Shown here: piece by piece, positions 25,324 to 56,631 of the stretch
Position numbering within the stretch: the first letter of the stretch is position 1
Layout: each line of letters opens with the position of its first letter
From: Axinella damicornis
Lineage: Eukaryota; Porifera; Demospongiae; Axinellida; Axinellidae
NCBI GenBank assembly: GCA_963931865.1
Contig: OZ007506.1
Span: 20,444,100-20,508,099, forward strand
Length of the DNA: 64,000 nucleotides
Direction of reading: 5' to 3'
The notes under the pieces: generated by a model
Told to the model about the DNA's origin: nothing
What the model saw: the letters and a program-made list of their open reading frames with translations, nothing else
The model's database searches: none
Translations under genes and position numbers: made by a program

Positions 25324-25988
25324 AGTGTATCATGCAGAACATAATAATGTATCCACTTAATATCCTTGGTGATGTCACGCTATAGTGTGTAGCTACATAC
25401 GTATGGCAGAGTCATAGCTACCCGTCACAGCTATGCGGCAGAAATATCAGCCACTGAGATTGTATGACAACATCGCACATGACCACCAACAGAGGCAAGT
25501 TCCTCTGACTTCGAATGTGAATCTTAACATGTGTGGTTAGCGATTCCACTAAGAATGCGGAAGTGTACCTGCATGGTACACAGCCACGTCCGCTAGTCTT
25601 ATGATCCTGCACACCTGCCATTTTGGACACAGTTCAGAAGAGTCCTGTTGAAGTGAAATGTATAGCAGTCATACCTGGACAGGCCATGGCTGCCACTGTA
25701 GAACAGCCAATGTGTTGCGTTCCAAAGAGAACTGCTCTGTAGATGTATACAGGTAAGTATGAGGGTCTGCTTTAATCTTGTCTCTTGACTTTCTGTGTCC
25801 AGCCCTCCACGTGTGTCCCACCCTCCACATGTGTGTTCCACCCTCGAGCTCCACGTGTACCCCGTCAGAAAAATCGGAAATGGCCTTACTAGCTAGATAT
25901 ACCTAGGTATATAGCTAGCTCCACTAGAATGTTAGCTAGTGGGGCTAATTTTTCTAAAATTTTGCTTGTTTAATTTGTAGAAACCAGG

Positions 25989-26118
25989 TTGCTAGGTGGT
26001 TGCTAAGATTATAGAAGATTGGGTAACATGAAGAGCTGATTCAGTGGTATCAGATATCAGATGTCTATATCAGGTGTGAAGAGTAGCTATATCTATAATC
26101 TTAGCAACCACCTAGCAA
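25989..26118. repeat. Perfect 25-bp inverted repeat, 80-bp loop
   Basis: The arms at 25989-26013 and 26094-26118 are perfect reverse complements, containing GCTAGGTGGTTGCTAAGATT and its mirror. It may be a small foldback element or a regulatory hairpin; no function is visible. Confidence 0.8.
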
Positions 26119-26926
26119 CAAGCTATAAATCACCCTCCCACTCAGATGTTGGGTTTATAAGCCCTCCGCAAAGCTACTCGCCCTTGGGTGCCAACCAGCA
26201 ACATCCCTCATGAGGGTGGTTTAACTAATACACACAAAAGCCAAGCTGCTGGTGCAAGGCCACAGTCACCACTTAACGTGTGTGAGCAGGGATAATTTAA
26301 TGGGAGTCCCCGCATTCCACGCTACACCTGGTACTAAGCCGTTTACCAGACCCTCCTTTCTCTCTTTCCAATGTGGAGAGTCTAAGGATGAGATTAGGAC
26401 CAGTCCTGCACTGAGCCAGGGTGGCCATCGCTAGATCCCTTTTAATTTTTTGTGAGAATTTTTTTTGTTTGTTTCTAGTTAGTGAGGTTTTTATAACGCA
26501 TGAAATGCGAAAAACTCTCTGTCCCAACAAAGAACATCAGCATTGCTATCTGCTCTGTGGAATGCTTCTATCCACTTGTCAGCACCCTGGATCTAGAAGC
26601 TCCTGTCTCTTCCCACTAACATCACATCTACATTTCTTACTCACATGCACCAGCACCGTGATTGAACTCTGCGGTATCTGATTGGTTGACCGACCTGTAT
26701 TATTATGACGTAACTATGCTGTTGCGAGGCAGTTTAGTCTGCAAATTACCAGTGCAATCTAGTTCCTGCAACAGCACTTGTATTTTTGAGCGTGTGGTTC
26801 GACTGCGTGCAGCTAGGCTATCCGCAGAAAAGTTATACTATTCTTGTTCGAGCTTTCACTACGAGCTGCAACGACCTGTAGCTGTTGCAACTAGCTGCTG
26901 CATAAAGAATTATCTAATTAGTGAGT

Positions 26927-46289
<19,363 letters not shown>

Positions 46290-46928
46290 TGTAATGTAGG
46301 TTTAGGACACCCCAGATTGCTGCTGTATGGCGTGAATCAACTCCGCTCATGATATTGTGAAATCCTGTATTGATTCAGGCCTCATTCCCAAGCTCTTTGT
46401 AATTTCATTCCCAAAGTTGATCTATGATAGAATATCCATGCTTTGTACAAGTGGTGCAGGTGGGGGATACAATTGATGGACTGGCTGACCTTTGGTATCA
46501 GTCTGCAAATTAGGAGGGTGTACAGGTTCACTTCATGAGACCCGGAGGGTTGTTGCCATGAAACTCGCACTATACTTTTAAGCTCCATGAATGTCATCAT
46601 GAGCATCCATAGTCTCGGTCCCTGACCGTGATACTACGTAGATGCAATCCGTGCTGGGGTGGGTCTGGGGCCGAGACTATAGAGCATCCGTGGCATGCAT
46701 GGTTCAGCAAGCTACTACATACGCAAGTCATGCATGAATTGCCATCCATGGAGGGTGTGTATGTAGGGTGCATGGGGGGGGGGGGGAGTCGGATCCATGG
46801 TTGCTGTAGTTATTATCATGCATGGCCAGGGTGGGGGGTCGGATCCATGGTGCCTGTAGTTCATAGTATACTATTATCATGCTGATGGGATTGTATATAA
46901 ATGTCATACTGATTATAGAACACACAAT

Positions 46929-46934
46929 AATAAA
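46929..46934 (+). terminator. AATAAA polyadenylation signal candidate for the eight-C2 gene
   Basis: The first canonical signal I found after the stop codon, about 640 bases downstream, with two more within 100 bases. Confidence 0.35.
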
Positions 46935-47023
46935 GTCGGTACAGAGGGAAACAAGCTAGGGCGGGGCTTGAACACAATGAAATAAAAATTTATGTGTATA
47001 CACGATGAAGTATGTGAATAAAA

Positions 47024-47029
47024 TTTAAT
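47024..47029 (-). terminator. ATTAAA polyadenylation signal candidate for the three-C2 gene
   Basis: On the minus strand, ATTAAA lies about 85 bases beyond the stop codon at 47113-47115. If used, the two convergent transcripts end within about 100 bases of each other or overlap. Confidence 0.4.
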
Positions 47030-47112
47030 GCTCACACTATACTGGAATAACGTTACATCACATGTTATTCAAGTTTCTAAACACGTTTACACGTCAAGTA
47101 ATGTAGCCATCT

Positions 47113-48292
47113 TCATTCTTCAGTTGACTTCTTAGTTTCGAGACTGGCGGGGACCTCCTCTTCTTCAAGTAACTTCTGCGGCTCAGACTCCATTGCAGCC
47201 CTGAGGGGTGTGGTAGCTCCTCCGACTGGTGGCTTGGAAGATGAGGGCATCGGAGTCGAAGGGAGGATCCCAGTTTCTGCGTAGTCTTGTAGTTTGTACC
47301 AGCTGGGTGCAGATTTTCCAAAGTCGAAGGATGACAAGGGGATACAAAGCTCGCCCAAGAACTTGTTTGTCCCAACCCTGTCCTGGTCCCAGACTGTCAG
47401 CCAGATGGCACGCTGCTTCAGTTCCTCCTCCTCCTCAACCAGGTACTGCGGGGTAAAGTGATGGCAAAAGCAGCTAAATCCCAACTTACCAACCAATAAT
47501 ATTGAGTCATCATGGTTCACAGAAAAGGAGGTGGAATACCGTCCCATTCCCACAGGGATGCGCCAAGTTCCAAAAAGTAAAATGAGGGTCATTTTGAGCT
47601 TGTAACAGAAGGTATACTAGAGAATAGCGTAAACTGCTGATCACTCCCTAGCCTCGTTCCCATGTGGCCTGGGAATGAGGTTAGTCACCCCATTTGGAGG
47701 TCACTTGGCATAATTATGTCTGTATTATACTCTGTATTGTGGGAATGAGGCTATGCTTCACAGAAATACAGCTTAGACGGCAGTAACCAAGGGATTTATA
47801 AGCCCAAGGACCTGACTAGCCTCGTTCTCAGGCTTTCCCACGTGCTTTTGTACTGTAAGCAATGAAAAACTGGGCGATGGCCTGGGAACGAGGCTAGGAC
47901 CTGACTGTAATACTGATTCTGTGTCCAGCAAGGATGCTAACTAAGGGCCTTTATACTCTCTGTGTACGAGTGAATTTGAGGCAACATTCGCCACATACCA
48001 TCAGTGTTTCGTTGTACACAGGGTTGAGTGTCTTCCTCTTGATCTCCGTCTTCCTCTTGGAGTACTTGCTCTTGTCTGGGAGCAGGTAGGTCTTGATGTA
48101 GGGGTCGGAGAAGCCATACCCAACGTGGGGGACAGCAAGCCCTCTTGCTCGCTTCACGTGGATCAACAGCTCCTTGTTTTTGTACTCGACACTGAGCATC
48201 ACGTCTCCGGTGATGTCATAATCTCCCTTGCTGGAACGTGAGAGTGACGTGATGCTGCTCATGCTGGTTGTGCTGCCATGGTGCTTCATTTG
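47113..48292 (-). CDS. Three-C2 gene: second A-type C2 domain and C-terminus
   Basis: Exons 48292-47999 and 47445-47113. The core reads GYGFSDPYIKTYLLPDKSKY and VWDQDRVGTNKFLGEL. The second exon runs past the usual 162-nt boundary into a tail of about 57 residues ending in stop, instead of splicing to a B-type exon. Confidence 0.85.
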
Positions 48293-51200
48293 CTGTTTGT
48301 GTGTGCAGCATGTGTGTGAGATGTAAAATCATGACATCACTCTTAGTTTGTTCTACGTTACAGAATCAAGTTGAGTTGTCACTGTAGGTGGTGTTAACAT
48401 TGGTCATGGAATTGCATTCAGAGGAACAGATTGACTGCAGCCAACGACAACACCCTACACAGTAGTCTCATTCCCAGACCCTGAACATGCCCATTAACTT
48501 GGGGTCTGGGAACGAGACTGTACCTACATAGTGTCACCAGGCCCAAATGTGAAAGACAATCCACCTGGGATCAAGGCACCTAATCCCAGGAATCTGGTGA
48601 GCTTACATGCAAGATCATCCACATCTAAAATTATGATGAAACACCTTGATCACTAAGATTACCGTAGATTACTATAGATTACTATAGATTACTATAGATT
48701 ACTAGAGAATGTTCTCCGTACCTTGGCGGAAAGCGAAGAAGAAGATTTGCTCTTGGCACGTCCTTTGGTTGGGAGGGTCGCCGACCTTGTCCGTTCAGAG
48801 TCAACGTCATCTGAGCCCTTGCGGCCTTTCTTGGGAAGAGAGCCACTTGAAGTCCGTGACCGACTCCTCTGATCCCTGGAGTGAAGGGGGCTGATCTGGT
48901 CGACAGACTCATCCTTTGCTAAATCTTGGCTAGCCACCTTCTGGGATCGGAGCTGGCGTGCTGCTGCTGATGACCTCATACGCTTGTGTTCCCCGGGATG
49001 ATCCGTAGAGGGCCTGAGCGTGTGCCACTGCTCGACCCACTCTCCCGGGTGGGCCAGCACGGCCTCCCAGTGAGACAACTCCTCCCCCTTTGAGTCCATC
49101 CAATCCTTGGGGTCGCTCACATGGTCGGGATTTGGTCCGATACGAACGCACCCAATGAATTCATTTGTACCACGCCGGTCATTGTCCCAGACTGTCATCT
49201 CAAGCGCTCGCTCTGAACGCAACTCCTGAAGGCTGACAAAGTTGTAGGCGATATCTTCTTGCCACTCGGGATTCAAGCTGTTCTCGACGACCTTCGTCTT
49301 CTTCTTGGTCCCATAACTCTTGCTGGGCAGCAGGTAGCACTTCACAAAGCCGCTGGTTTGGCCGTTTGGTCCCACACTGGGCAGATCCTTAGCTTGTTTA
49401 ATGCTGATGTGTACGGTGCCGATTGTTTGGACGTTGGAAGCGTTATGTTTTGGGCTGTTACTCGGAGAGTTGGGGGCAAACTTCAGACCCAGGTGAAGCA
49501 TCCCACGGTATCCAGAGTCAAGCCCCTCCTCCTGTGTTCAGAACAGAGCATACATAGAGGTAGCAGTCACAGATCAATCCACAGTGGCCTGGGAATGAGA
49601 CCAGCCCCACTTGTGTTTGTTCCAGACTTGGAATCAGATATTGTTGTGGTTACCCCCTAAATATTTAATGATGAACAAACTGTTCACTAGCAATTCTCGT
49701 GACAAATCCCATTATATATCGTAACTGTATAATAAGGTTGTACTTACACAATGTACTGCATAAAATGTGTTGTATCATACCTCAGGTGATTAATTACTGG
49801 TGAGCACTATAGATTACTGGCAATTACTGGAGATTACAGGATTACCAAGTGATCATGCATCTGCTGCTCTGAAATATTTTGGTAAAAGGAGGTGGTCAGT
49901 TTCACTCACGATTTTGTACAGGTAAGTCGAGATCTCCATCTCAAAACAGCATGCCTAGTAAGCTAGTTTTCTTTTCTGTAGTTAGTGCTAAGGCAGCTGT
50001 ATATAGCTTCCAAGGTACTCAATGGAGACATTGAGTATGTTGACTTTCTATTACACACGCGCATGCACAGATAACACTTCTGGCAATGTTAATCAATGAT
50101 TAAGGCATTTCGCATCAAATTTGTGTTTGAGGAATAGTATGGCAACAATGTAAGTCTCTAGTCTGTAGCAGTTACTGGACAAAATTCTCATAAGAATACA
50201 ATTTTAAGTACGACAGGAACAAGCACTTGATATGAACACAAGTTTGATGAGAAATGTGTAGTAAGCCAAACAAGTTTATTCCCAACATGATTATAATTAT
50301 GACAAAAAACAAGCAACTTAGTGCCTTGAGATAATATTCTCAACCGAAGAATGCCCACCCAATTGAAGGCAATCAAATTACAAGAAGTCTCACGTTACAT
50401 ATACATGTACCTGTAATATTATGTTACCGGAACAAACTTGTTTCTGGAACTGACAGGTTAATTAGCCGGGAAAAAGAAGCCCACACTGAACAGGAACTGA
50501 TGAACTATTTGGCCTTTGCTGTGGTTTGTTTGTTTATGTGGAGTGAGTCATTCTGGGTCTCATTTCCAGACCAGAAATTGGTTTGGGAATCAGACTAAGT
50601 CACTCCATGGTAACAGCTACCATTAGTACGTAGTAGCCACCATTAGTACGCATGGCGTACCATTTCTTTGAGTTCATACTCGCAGTCTGTTGGGTCGGTC
50701 AGGTCCATTGTGCCAAGTGGCAGACGAACTTCTCCCAGAAAGTGGTTCCTCCCAAACTTGTCCCAGTCCCACACGCTCAGCCAGAGGGTGTGTGTGCTCA
50801 CGCTGGTCCGTGGAACCTTGTACTGAAAAAATGAGAGCAAACAGCACATTACATTCCTAATGTTGCTTGGCTTCCATGCTGGAATATAATTATCATAATT
50901 TGATCCACCCACACACTACACTACCAGGAATCACTTGTAGGGCTAATTTAGCTGGTATGGGGTGTAGAGGTGGGAGAGTATGGAACACATGGAAATGCTT
51001 CCACTGAAAGAGGCCAACAGTGCTACCTGTGATGATTGACGGATATGGAAATGTAAGTAGGTTCTAAGAGACCGTCAATGCACCAACTCACTTTGGCAAC
51101 AGCTACATTTCCAAGCCAAGTATGTTGACGTGTACCGAACAAACCTTGAGGATCTCATTGTAGGTGGGTTTGGTTGTCTTCTTTTGGATGCCTGTTTTCC

Positions 51201-54200
51201 GCTTGGTCTGCTTGCTCTTGTCCGGGAGCAGGTAGAGCTTGACGTAGGGGTTAGAAGTCCCGTCCTCTTTGATGGCCGTGAGCCCTTTGGCGCTGTGAAC
51301 TCTCACATACAGCTGCTCTTCGGCCTGCTTGTACCACACCCCAACCTTCAGCTTTCCTCTGATGGCGTAGTCGTCCTGCCCGCACGGCTCACTGTACACA
51401 CTGCTCAGACTGTTGAGGCTCTCGGCACTCTCGGAACGACGCATGACGGTGACGTTGGCGTCAGGGGTAACCGCTTTCAGACGTTTAAAACCGTTTTCCT
51501 TTGGTGTTTCTTGCACAGGGAAGTTAACACTTCTGTTTTTCTTGTCTGGGCCTGGCGCAGCCTCTGTAGAACACAGAATTTAGAAACCAAAGGGCTTTCA
51601 TATCTGGCAATCATGCACACAACATCAGTACAGCAACAAGCTTATGCAGTTTGTTCTGGGATGTAAGGACTACTAGGTACATGTACAACCATTTTTTGAT
51701 GATCGATGAAAGGAGGTTTACATTATTTCTGAATGTGTGGCATGCCATCAAAGAGCATTTTAACTGTTTCTCAATTTCAGTAATGTTTAGGGGTAACGGC
51801 CACAGTAAGGGTTTATTACGGCAAACGCAAACACCATGTTCATATTGTGGCTCTTTGATTCGTCAATTCCTATAATATAGCCAATAAGGGGAGAATTTAC
51901 CACCAACTTGGCTATAATATACTCCATGCAATGGTCCAGGAATGGTTTATATGCTCTAGAAATTAAAGCCACCATAATGACCAGTGACACACACCTGTTG
52001 GTTTCTTCTTATCCTCAGTTGGGGCTCCCAGTGACTTGAGTATCAGCTCCGAGCCGTACAGAGAGGGAGGAGGGCTGCTGCTATACAGGATGGGCATGTA
52101 GTCCTGGGATTGCAGCTCTATCAGCCTGTGGGAGTCGGGAGAGAAACAAAGATAGATCAAAACTGCGGTCAGGACTCAGTGGCAATCGGGGCTGCTGCAT
52201 GGTCATACAGCTGGCTCTAAACAGCATGGTCAGGACTCGGGGGCAGCTGTGGTGCTGCATGGTCATACAGCTGGCTCTAAACAGCATGCAGTCTGAATGC
52301 ACTCTGGCATTCTCTTTGGCAACGTTCTAGTCACTGCAAATCTCCATGTTAACTGGAACCAGGAGCCCATTGCTATGATCTAACTGATCATGTTTCCCTT
52401 ATCTGAGTTCACAGGAAACAGGAGGCACACATCTACATACCACCAGCGAAATCTGAGAATTCCATGAAATCTGAGAATTCCTTTGCACTTTGTTTGCAGA
52501 CAAATGAACACCTACTCAGCCACAAACATGTACCATAATTACGATAACTAGCAGAATGTATAACATTGTGGGGCGAACCTGAGCGAGTGCATGCATGCAT
52601 ATGCAACATGTCGTCCGAATGTAACTCAACCTCAGGCTATCGGAATTGCAGCACAAGAACTGTATGGACGGTACACGATGAGCACTCTCGCTCAGTCTTC
52701 TTCCGCTATGCAGTAGCTCCCATGACTGTAGCCATTGAAGAGCAGGTCTACGAGTCAGTGACTTCAACACAGCCGCGAGTAGCAAACGGTGAACTTTTAG
52801 CTAGCTAGATCAGTCAGAAGTCGCACTTTCACAGTCTTTAAGCTATGTTGCCGTGCGGTAGCGTGCATCGCTGTATCCATTGAAGAGGTAGACTCGTGAG
52901 TGGTCTCCGTCCCTGTTGTAGCCATCCAAGGAGTACACGGTTCACGGTTCACAGATTCGTGCCTCAGGCTCAACTCTCAGATCAGAACTAACACTTTTTG
53001 AGCTTCGATGACGGTATACGTTTCGCTTAAATGCAGTAGATTGTATTTACGGCACGACGTACGCAGATACATACATACAGACGCGGCTCACGTTCTACAC
53101 GTCTATGTGGGGCTCGCTCAGGCTCGCCCCAATCAATGGACAGCTAACTTTGATGTTTACTAGCCACCAAGTTTCACTACCTACAGTTTCAATTATCCAT
53201 GTACAATGTTTCAAACTGCCAGACTGCTCACTACCTTCAGTATACATGTATATTGGAACTGGAGAAGGCCTTAGCTAGTATGTTTACAGTGGACTTGTAT
53301 GCACACTGCTGGGCTGCTATTGCGGAACATCCCCCCCCCCCCCCCCCCCCCCCCCCCAACCAAACAAAGCCAGCTAGTGTGGATAGTTACATTAACTGCA
53401 TGGTTACTTATACTGTACATCTTCTGACCTCCTGAGCTACACACATATCTCTGCCTGTGACATTCTCAAGTGATAAATACACACACAGTCTTTTTTTTTT
53501 CTACTTTCCTTCCCATTCCAATCCACTTCCACTGGGGAAGAGAGCCTGGGAATGAGGTTAGCTACTACTCAAAATCATATTGATGCAATTGCATCTTGCC
53601 TCCAGATATATCTGCTAGCTGGCCATCAATTCCTTTCTCCTTTGGAGAATGAAAAAACCACTGCAGTGACTCCCAGAATGCAATTTTACTATAATTGAGC
53701 AATTGTAAATGCACGCTTGAGCAATTGTAAATGCACGCTTGAGCAACTCCCCCATCAGACATAGTAACTGTAGTCATGGTAATGCATAGTGTCCTATTTC
53801 AGTCCTGGTGAGTAAGGGTGCATGGTATAACATCCTGAGACCAGGAGTGTATGAGCCACTGACAGTGGCAACGTCATACGTGGTTCGTACGCTCCTGCTG
53901 AGACCTTACAATATTTTTGAACATCTCACACTACACTGTTTAGGACTTATTGTTACCGGCATACTTTTCCTTGGAGCAGGTGGTACAGTGGAATCCAGGA
54001 GCCCCCTCTGTTATCTTCCGGCACCGCGGACACACCATGTGCTTACACTCAGGACAGGTTGCACCCTCTCCCTCGACAAAGGACTTGCCACAGCAGGCAC
54101 ATTGCTTTTTCTCTGAGAGCACCTTCTGAGTCCTCCGTCCCTGTTCAATCACACGCTTCTGCACCCTAAAAGGGAATGTTGATGCACACGTCAATCACAG

Positions 54201-55445
54201 TACCACAGTTTCTGAATCTATAGCTAGCCAACCAGTATAATCAGAGGTGAATAAGTTGCAGATAGAGCACAGCAGGGAGTGCAGAGTAGGATCTTCCTTT
54301 CAGTCAAGAGATTACTGGAATTACTAGAGATTACACAGATTACCAGGGATTACTAGAGATTACCGGGGATTACTAGAGATTACTGGAGATTACCAGGGAT
54401 TACTAGAGTTGAGTCAACTCAGTAAGCAATAAGATTTGAACGTGTGTTTGTGTGTGTGTGACTAACGGAAGTGGGTAAAAATCAGGGAGTAGCAGCTGAA
54501 ACTAATGCAGTCGGGGAGCTGCAGCTGAAGTGGATGCAATTGGAGAGCAGCAGCTGGAGCGAACGTAATCAGGGAGAAGCAGCTGAAGTGAACACAATCG
54601 GGGAGCAGCAGCTGAAGCGGGAGCAGCACAGAGCATCAGCTGCCTGGCACCAAACTGCTCACACAGGCGAATCAGTGGGTGGTAGCTGAGCGAGTGAAGC
54701 AAGCAAAGCTACTTGCTTCTACTTAGCACTTGAATTTCTTGGATCATTAACCAAGTATTCCAACTTAAGGTGTTCCCTAGTTGTCATATAGTCTGCGTCT
54801 AACCCCAATGTATAATCCTAGGTATGCATAGTATGTGTGTGTGCAGTCATCCTACACAAACATCTTTACTACAAAAATGTGCTCGGAAACCTCTGGGGAA
54901 TGACTCCAGAAACCTCTTTCATGTGAGAGCCATGCATAACCAACCAGTAAACACCCATGTACATGTATTAATACCGTAGTTGCCGATTATTTTGTGTGGC
55001 AATAATTTTGCAGTCTAGCCACTAAAAGTGACACACAACTATTTCACGGACTCACACTCACACAGTAGCTCTTCCCTGACAGCTGCTTCCCATATGTTGC
55101 TGTAAATAATTAAATGCGGTAGCCATGCACACACAATTCGATCGCTAACTTGTCGTGGTCAATAGTATTACTGAGCAGAATTCATTTTTATGCAGTGATG
55201 TAAATCAGTGTCCCAGGTCCAGGAAAATATTTGAGCATATTCCAGTGCTGATTATTAATTGAAAGGCACACCATTGAAATGTATAAACCATGATGTTCCT
55301 CCACTTACTCTTTCTCCACCTTCCGGAGTTCTTCGTCCGCTTTCAGTACACGCATGATGATCATCTTCTCCTCCTCGGTGAGGAAGCTCAGGTCCAGGAG
55401 GGGCACTGGGCCGGGGGGTGATAGGGTACGAACTGACGCCATCAT
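47113..55445 (-). CDS. Synaptotagmin-like (SYTL/Slp family) protein with three C2 domains
   Basis: Eight exons on the minus strand, in order: 55445-55309, 54165-53965, 52125-51995, 51563-51145, 50822-50661, 49531-48722, 48292-47999 and 47445-47113 (stop TGA). They give 2487 nt, about 828 residues. Domains: Rab-binding helices and zinc finger (13-113), linker with YGSELILKSL, C2-A at about 222-350, C2-B at about 355-520, a basic Ser-rich linker (520-620), a second A-type C2 at about 641-770 and a short Pro-rich acidic tail. Exon phases (2, 2, 1, then 0) match the convergent eight-C2 gene exactly, so the two are paralogues. The final B-type C2 is absent, leaving an odd number. The start is ATGATG; either Met gives the same frame. 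Confidence 0.87.
47817..47896. mobile_element. 80-bp TAGCCTCG element
   Basis: Starts TAGCCTCGTTCTC and ends GGGAACGAGGCTA, flanked by the perfect 9-bp duplication GGACCTGAC. A shorter 35-bp relative lies at 47649-47683. Confidence 0.92.
48463..48521. mobile_element. TAGTCTCATTCCC palindrome
   Basis: TAGTCTCATTCCCAGACC is mirrored by GGTCTGGGAACGAGACT about 25 bases later. No clear target duplication. Confidence 0.65.
48655..48708. repeat. GATTACTATA tandem repeat
   Basis: About five 11-bp units of GATTACTATA type directly after (in minus-strand terms) the donor of exon 49531-48722. Related to 20950-21030 and 54310-54405. Confidence 0.85.
48722..49531 (-). CDS. Three-C2 gene: B-type C2 domain and basic linker
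   Basis: A single 810-nt exon, phase 0-0. The C2 core reads VGPNGQTSGFVKCYLL and VWDNDRRGTNEF, lacking the first two Asp ligands. The Slp tail SKGEELSHWEAVLAHPGEWV is present. The linker is rich in Arg, Lys and Ser, including KGRAKSKSSSSLSAK. Confidence 0.87.
50661..51563 (-). CDS. Three-C2 gene: first A-type C2 domain
   Basis: Exons 51563-51145 and 50822-50661. The linker carries ESLNSLSSVYSEPCG (Slp motif). The C2 core reads AIKEDGTSNPYVKLYLL and VWDWDKFGRNHF, so the first Asp is Lys and the second is Asn, while the DxD pair remains. The second exon is 162 nt, as in all full A domains of the other gene. Confidence 0.87.
52164..52290. repeat. Tandem duplication of about 60 bp
   Basis: The block GTCAGGACTC ... 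GCTGCATGGTCATACAGCTG followed by GCTCTAAACAGCATG occurs twice in a row. Confidence 0.85.
52568..53133. mobile_element. GGGGCGAGC inverted-repeat element, copy 2
   Basis: Left end TGTGGGGCGAACCTGAGCGA, right end GGGGCTCGCTCAGGCTCGCC. Shares its ends with 31570-32225. It lies in an intron of the three-C2 gene. Confidence 0.7.
53965..55445 (-). CDS. Three-C2 gene head exons: Rab-binding helices and zinc finger
   Basis: Exon 1 (55445-55309) encodes LLDLSFLTEEEKMIIMRVLK and ADEELRKVEKE, a close match to the first Slp homology helix. Exon 2 (54165-53965) has EKKQCACCGK, then CPEC, CPRC and CTTC, eight Cys in the rabphilin/Slp arrangement. Unlike the eight-C2 gene, the N-terminus (MMASVRTL) has no myristoylation signal. 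Confidence 0.87.
54310..54405. repeat. GATTACTAGA tandem repeat
   Basis: About nine degenerate 10-11-bp units (GATTACTAGA, GATTACCAGG, GATTACTGGA) in the first intron of the three-C2 gene. Confidence 0.85.
54478..54625. repeat. About 36-bp degenerate minisatellite
   Basis: Four units with GGGAGCAGCAGCTGAAG and variable spacers, in the first intron of the three-C2 gene. Confidence 0.75.
54974..55170 (+). mobile_element. TACCGTA/GCCGATTATT element, copy 2
   Basis: It begins ATACCGTAGTTGCCGATTAT and shares an inner CACACAGTAGCTCTTCCC block and a GATCGCTAACT block with the inverted copy at 21660-22027. The right part is missing or diverged. Confidence 0.6.
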
Positions 55446-56581
55446 CTCAGCAGTGCAACCAGGTAGTGATATCAGTACTCAAAACCTGAGGAATGAATAG
55501 AAGTCAGTGTACAGTGTCTCACCAGGTGGTGTAGTTACATCAAATGTTATACAAGTATAACAGACTGTAGATAAGTACCAATGTGTGTGTGTGTGAACAT
55601 GTTAGTATGCACACGTGCAGGTGCAAGTGTGTACAGGTATGTGTGTGAACATGACCGTGTAGTGCCATGTGCATGTATGAATAATTCATAGATGGTCATA
55701 TAACTTAGTCCGTTTCTGTACACTACGGGAATAGGTAGGAGAGGGATGCATTGCCTCGTTCAAGCTTCCTGTCGCTTGCAGTATGATTAAGTGATGAAAA
55801 GCTGGGCGGGGGCCTGGGAACGAGGCTAAGGGATGTCTGCAGCTGCTATTAAGGGCCACTTCAGTGAACCGAATCTAAACAGCTGCAATTAGCTCATTAC
55901 CTGGACAATTTAACAGTCATTTCCAAGTAATTCATAACTACTACTACAAGAATGCACTCCTTTTCTCCCACTCATATACCTACTTGCAGGATCAGAGAGA
56001 TATAATGGCCACAGAGGAGAGGAGGAAAGGACAATCAGGCTCACGGAGTGAGAGGAGGATTTGGGTCATCAATTACTACAAATGGCCCGCACCTTACATG
56101 TAAAATTGGGTTATGAATATCCATTTTCAGGCAGCAGTGTTCTAAGCAATAATTAGACAGTGAAACCTAGGTTTCTTCACTGTGTATGTGCCATTTGTGT
56201 CAATACTCCCATCTTGCATTGATGTTTGCATGGGGAGGTGATGTTTACTAAATATCGCATGGAAATTGTTACGTAGGAGGTCGGCATGGAAGGAGGTATT
56301 TAATAGACATTGCTGTTCTTTAAAAAATGTTCTCGTTTTGACACTCCAGCACTCCATAGTGCACCTGTTGGCTTCTTATGTGGCCAAAGCCAGACAATAA
56401 TTTACCCAAGGTATGCAGAGCAGGTTGTCCAGCTGAAGTCACTAGGGAAGCCCGGGTCACAGTTGCACAGTGAGGTGAGCTTCTTAGAAATTTGAATATG
56501 AGCAAGTATAGCTACTTGGTCTAGGATGTTGTGCAAGAGCTAATTTTGGAGCGTGACTAACCAGTAATTGACCTGCTAGAA

Positions 56582-56631
56582 TAGCCTCATACCCAGGCTG
56601 CGTTCCACGTGTGGGCCTGGGAATGAGGCTA
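56582..56631. mobile_element. 50-bp TAGCCTCA element
   Basis: Starts TAGCCTCATACCCAGGC and ends GCCTGGGAATGAGGCTA, with the perfect 9-bp duplication CTGCTAGAA on both sides. Confidence 0.92.

Larger units (their letters stand above)
23854..26926. other. 3-kb intergenic region with inverted repeats
   Basis: It separates the unknown gene from the eight-C2 gene. It holds an inverted-repeat unit at 24768-25323, a direct duplication inside that unit and a 25-bp-arm palindrome at 25989-26118. No gene was recognised; the promoter of the downstream gene should lie near the right end. Confidence 0.6.
46290..47112. other. Convergent intergenic region between the two SYTL-like genes
   Basis: It holds the 3' ends of both genes. 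Plus-strand AATAAA occurs at 46929-46934, 46981-46986 and 47017-47022. There is also a TAGTCTCGG-type palindrome at about 46608-46680 and a short direct repeat around GTCGGATCCATGG (46788 and 46838). No gene. Confidence 0.7.
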
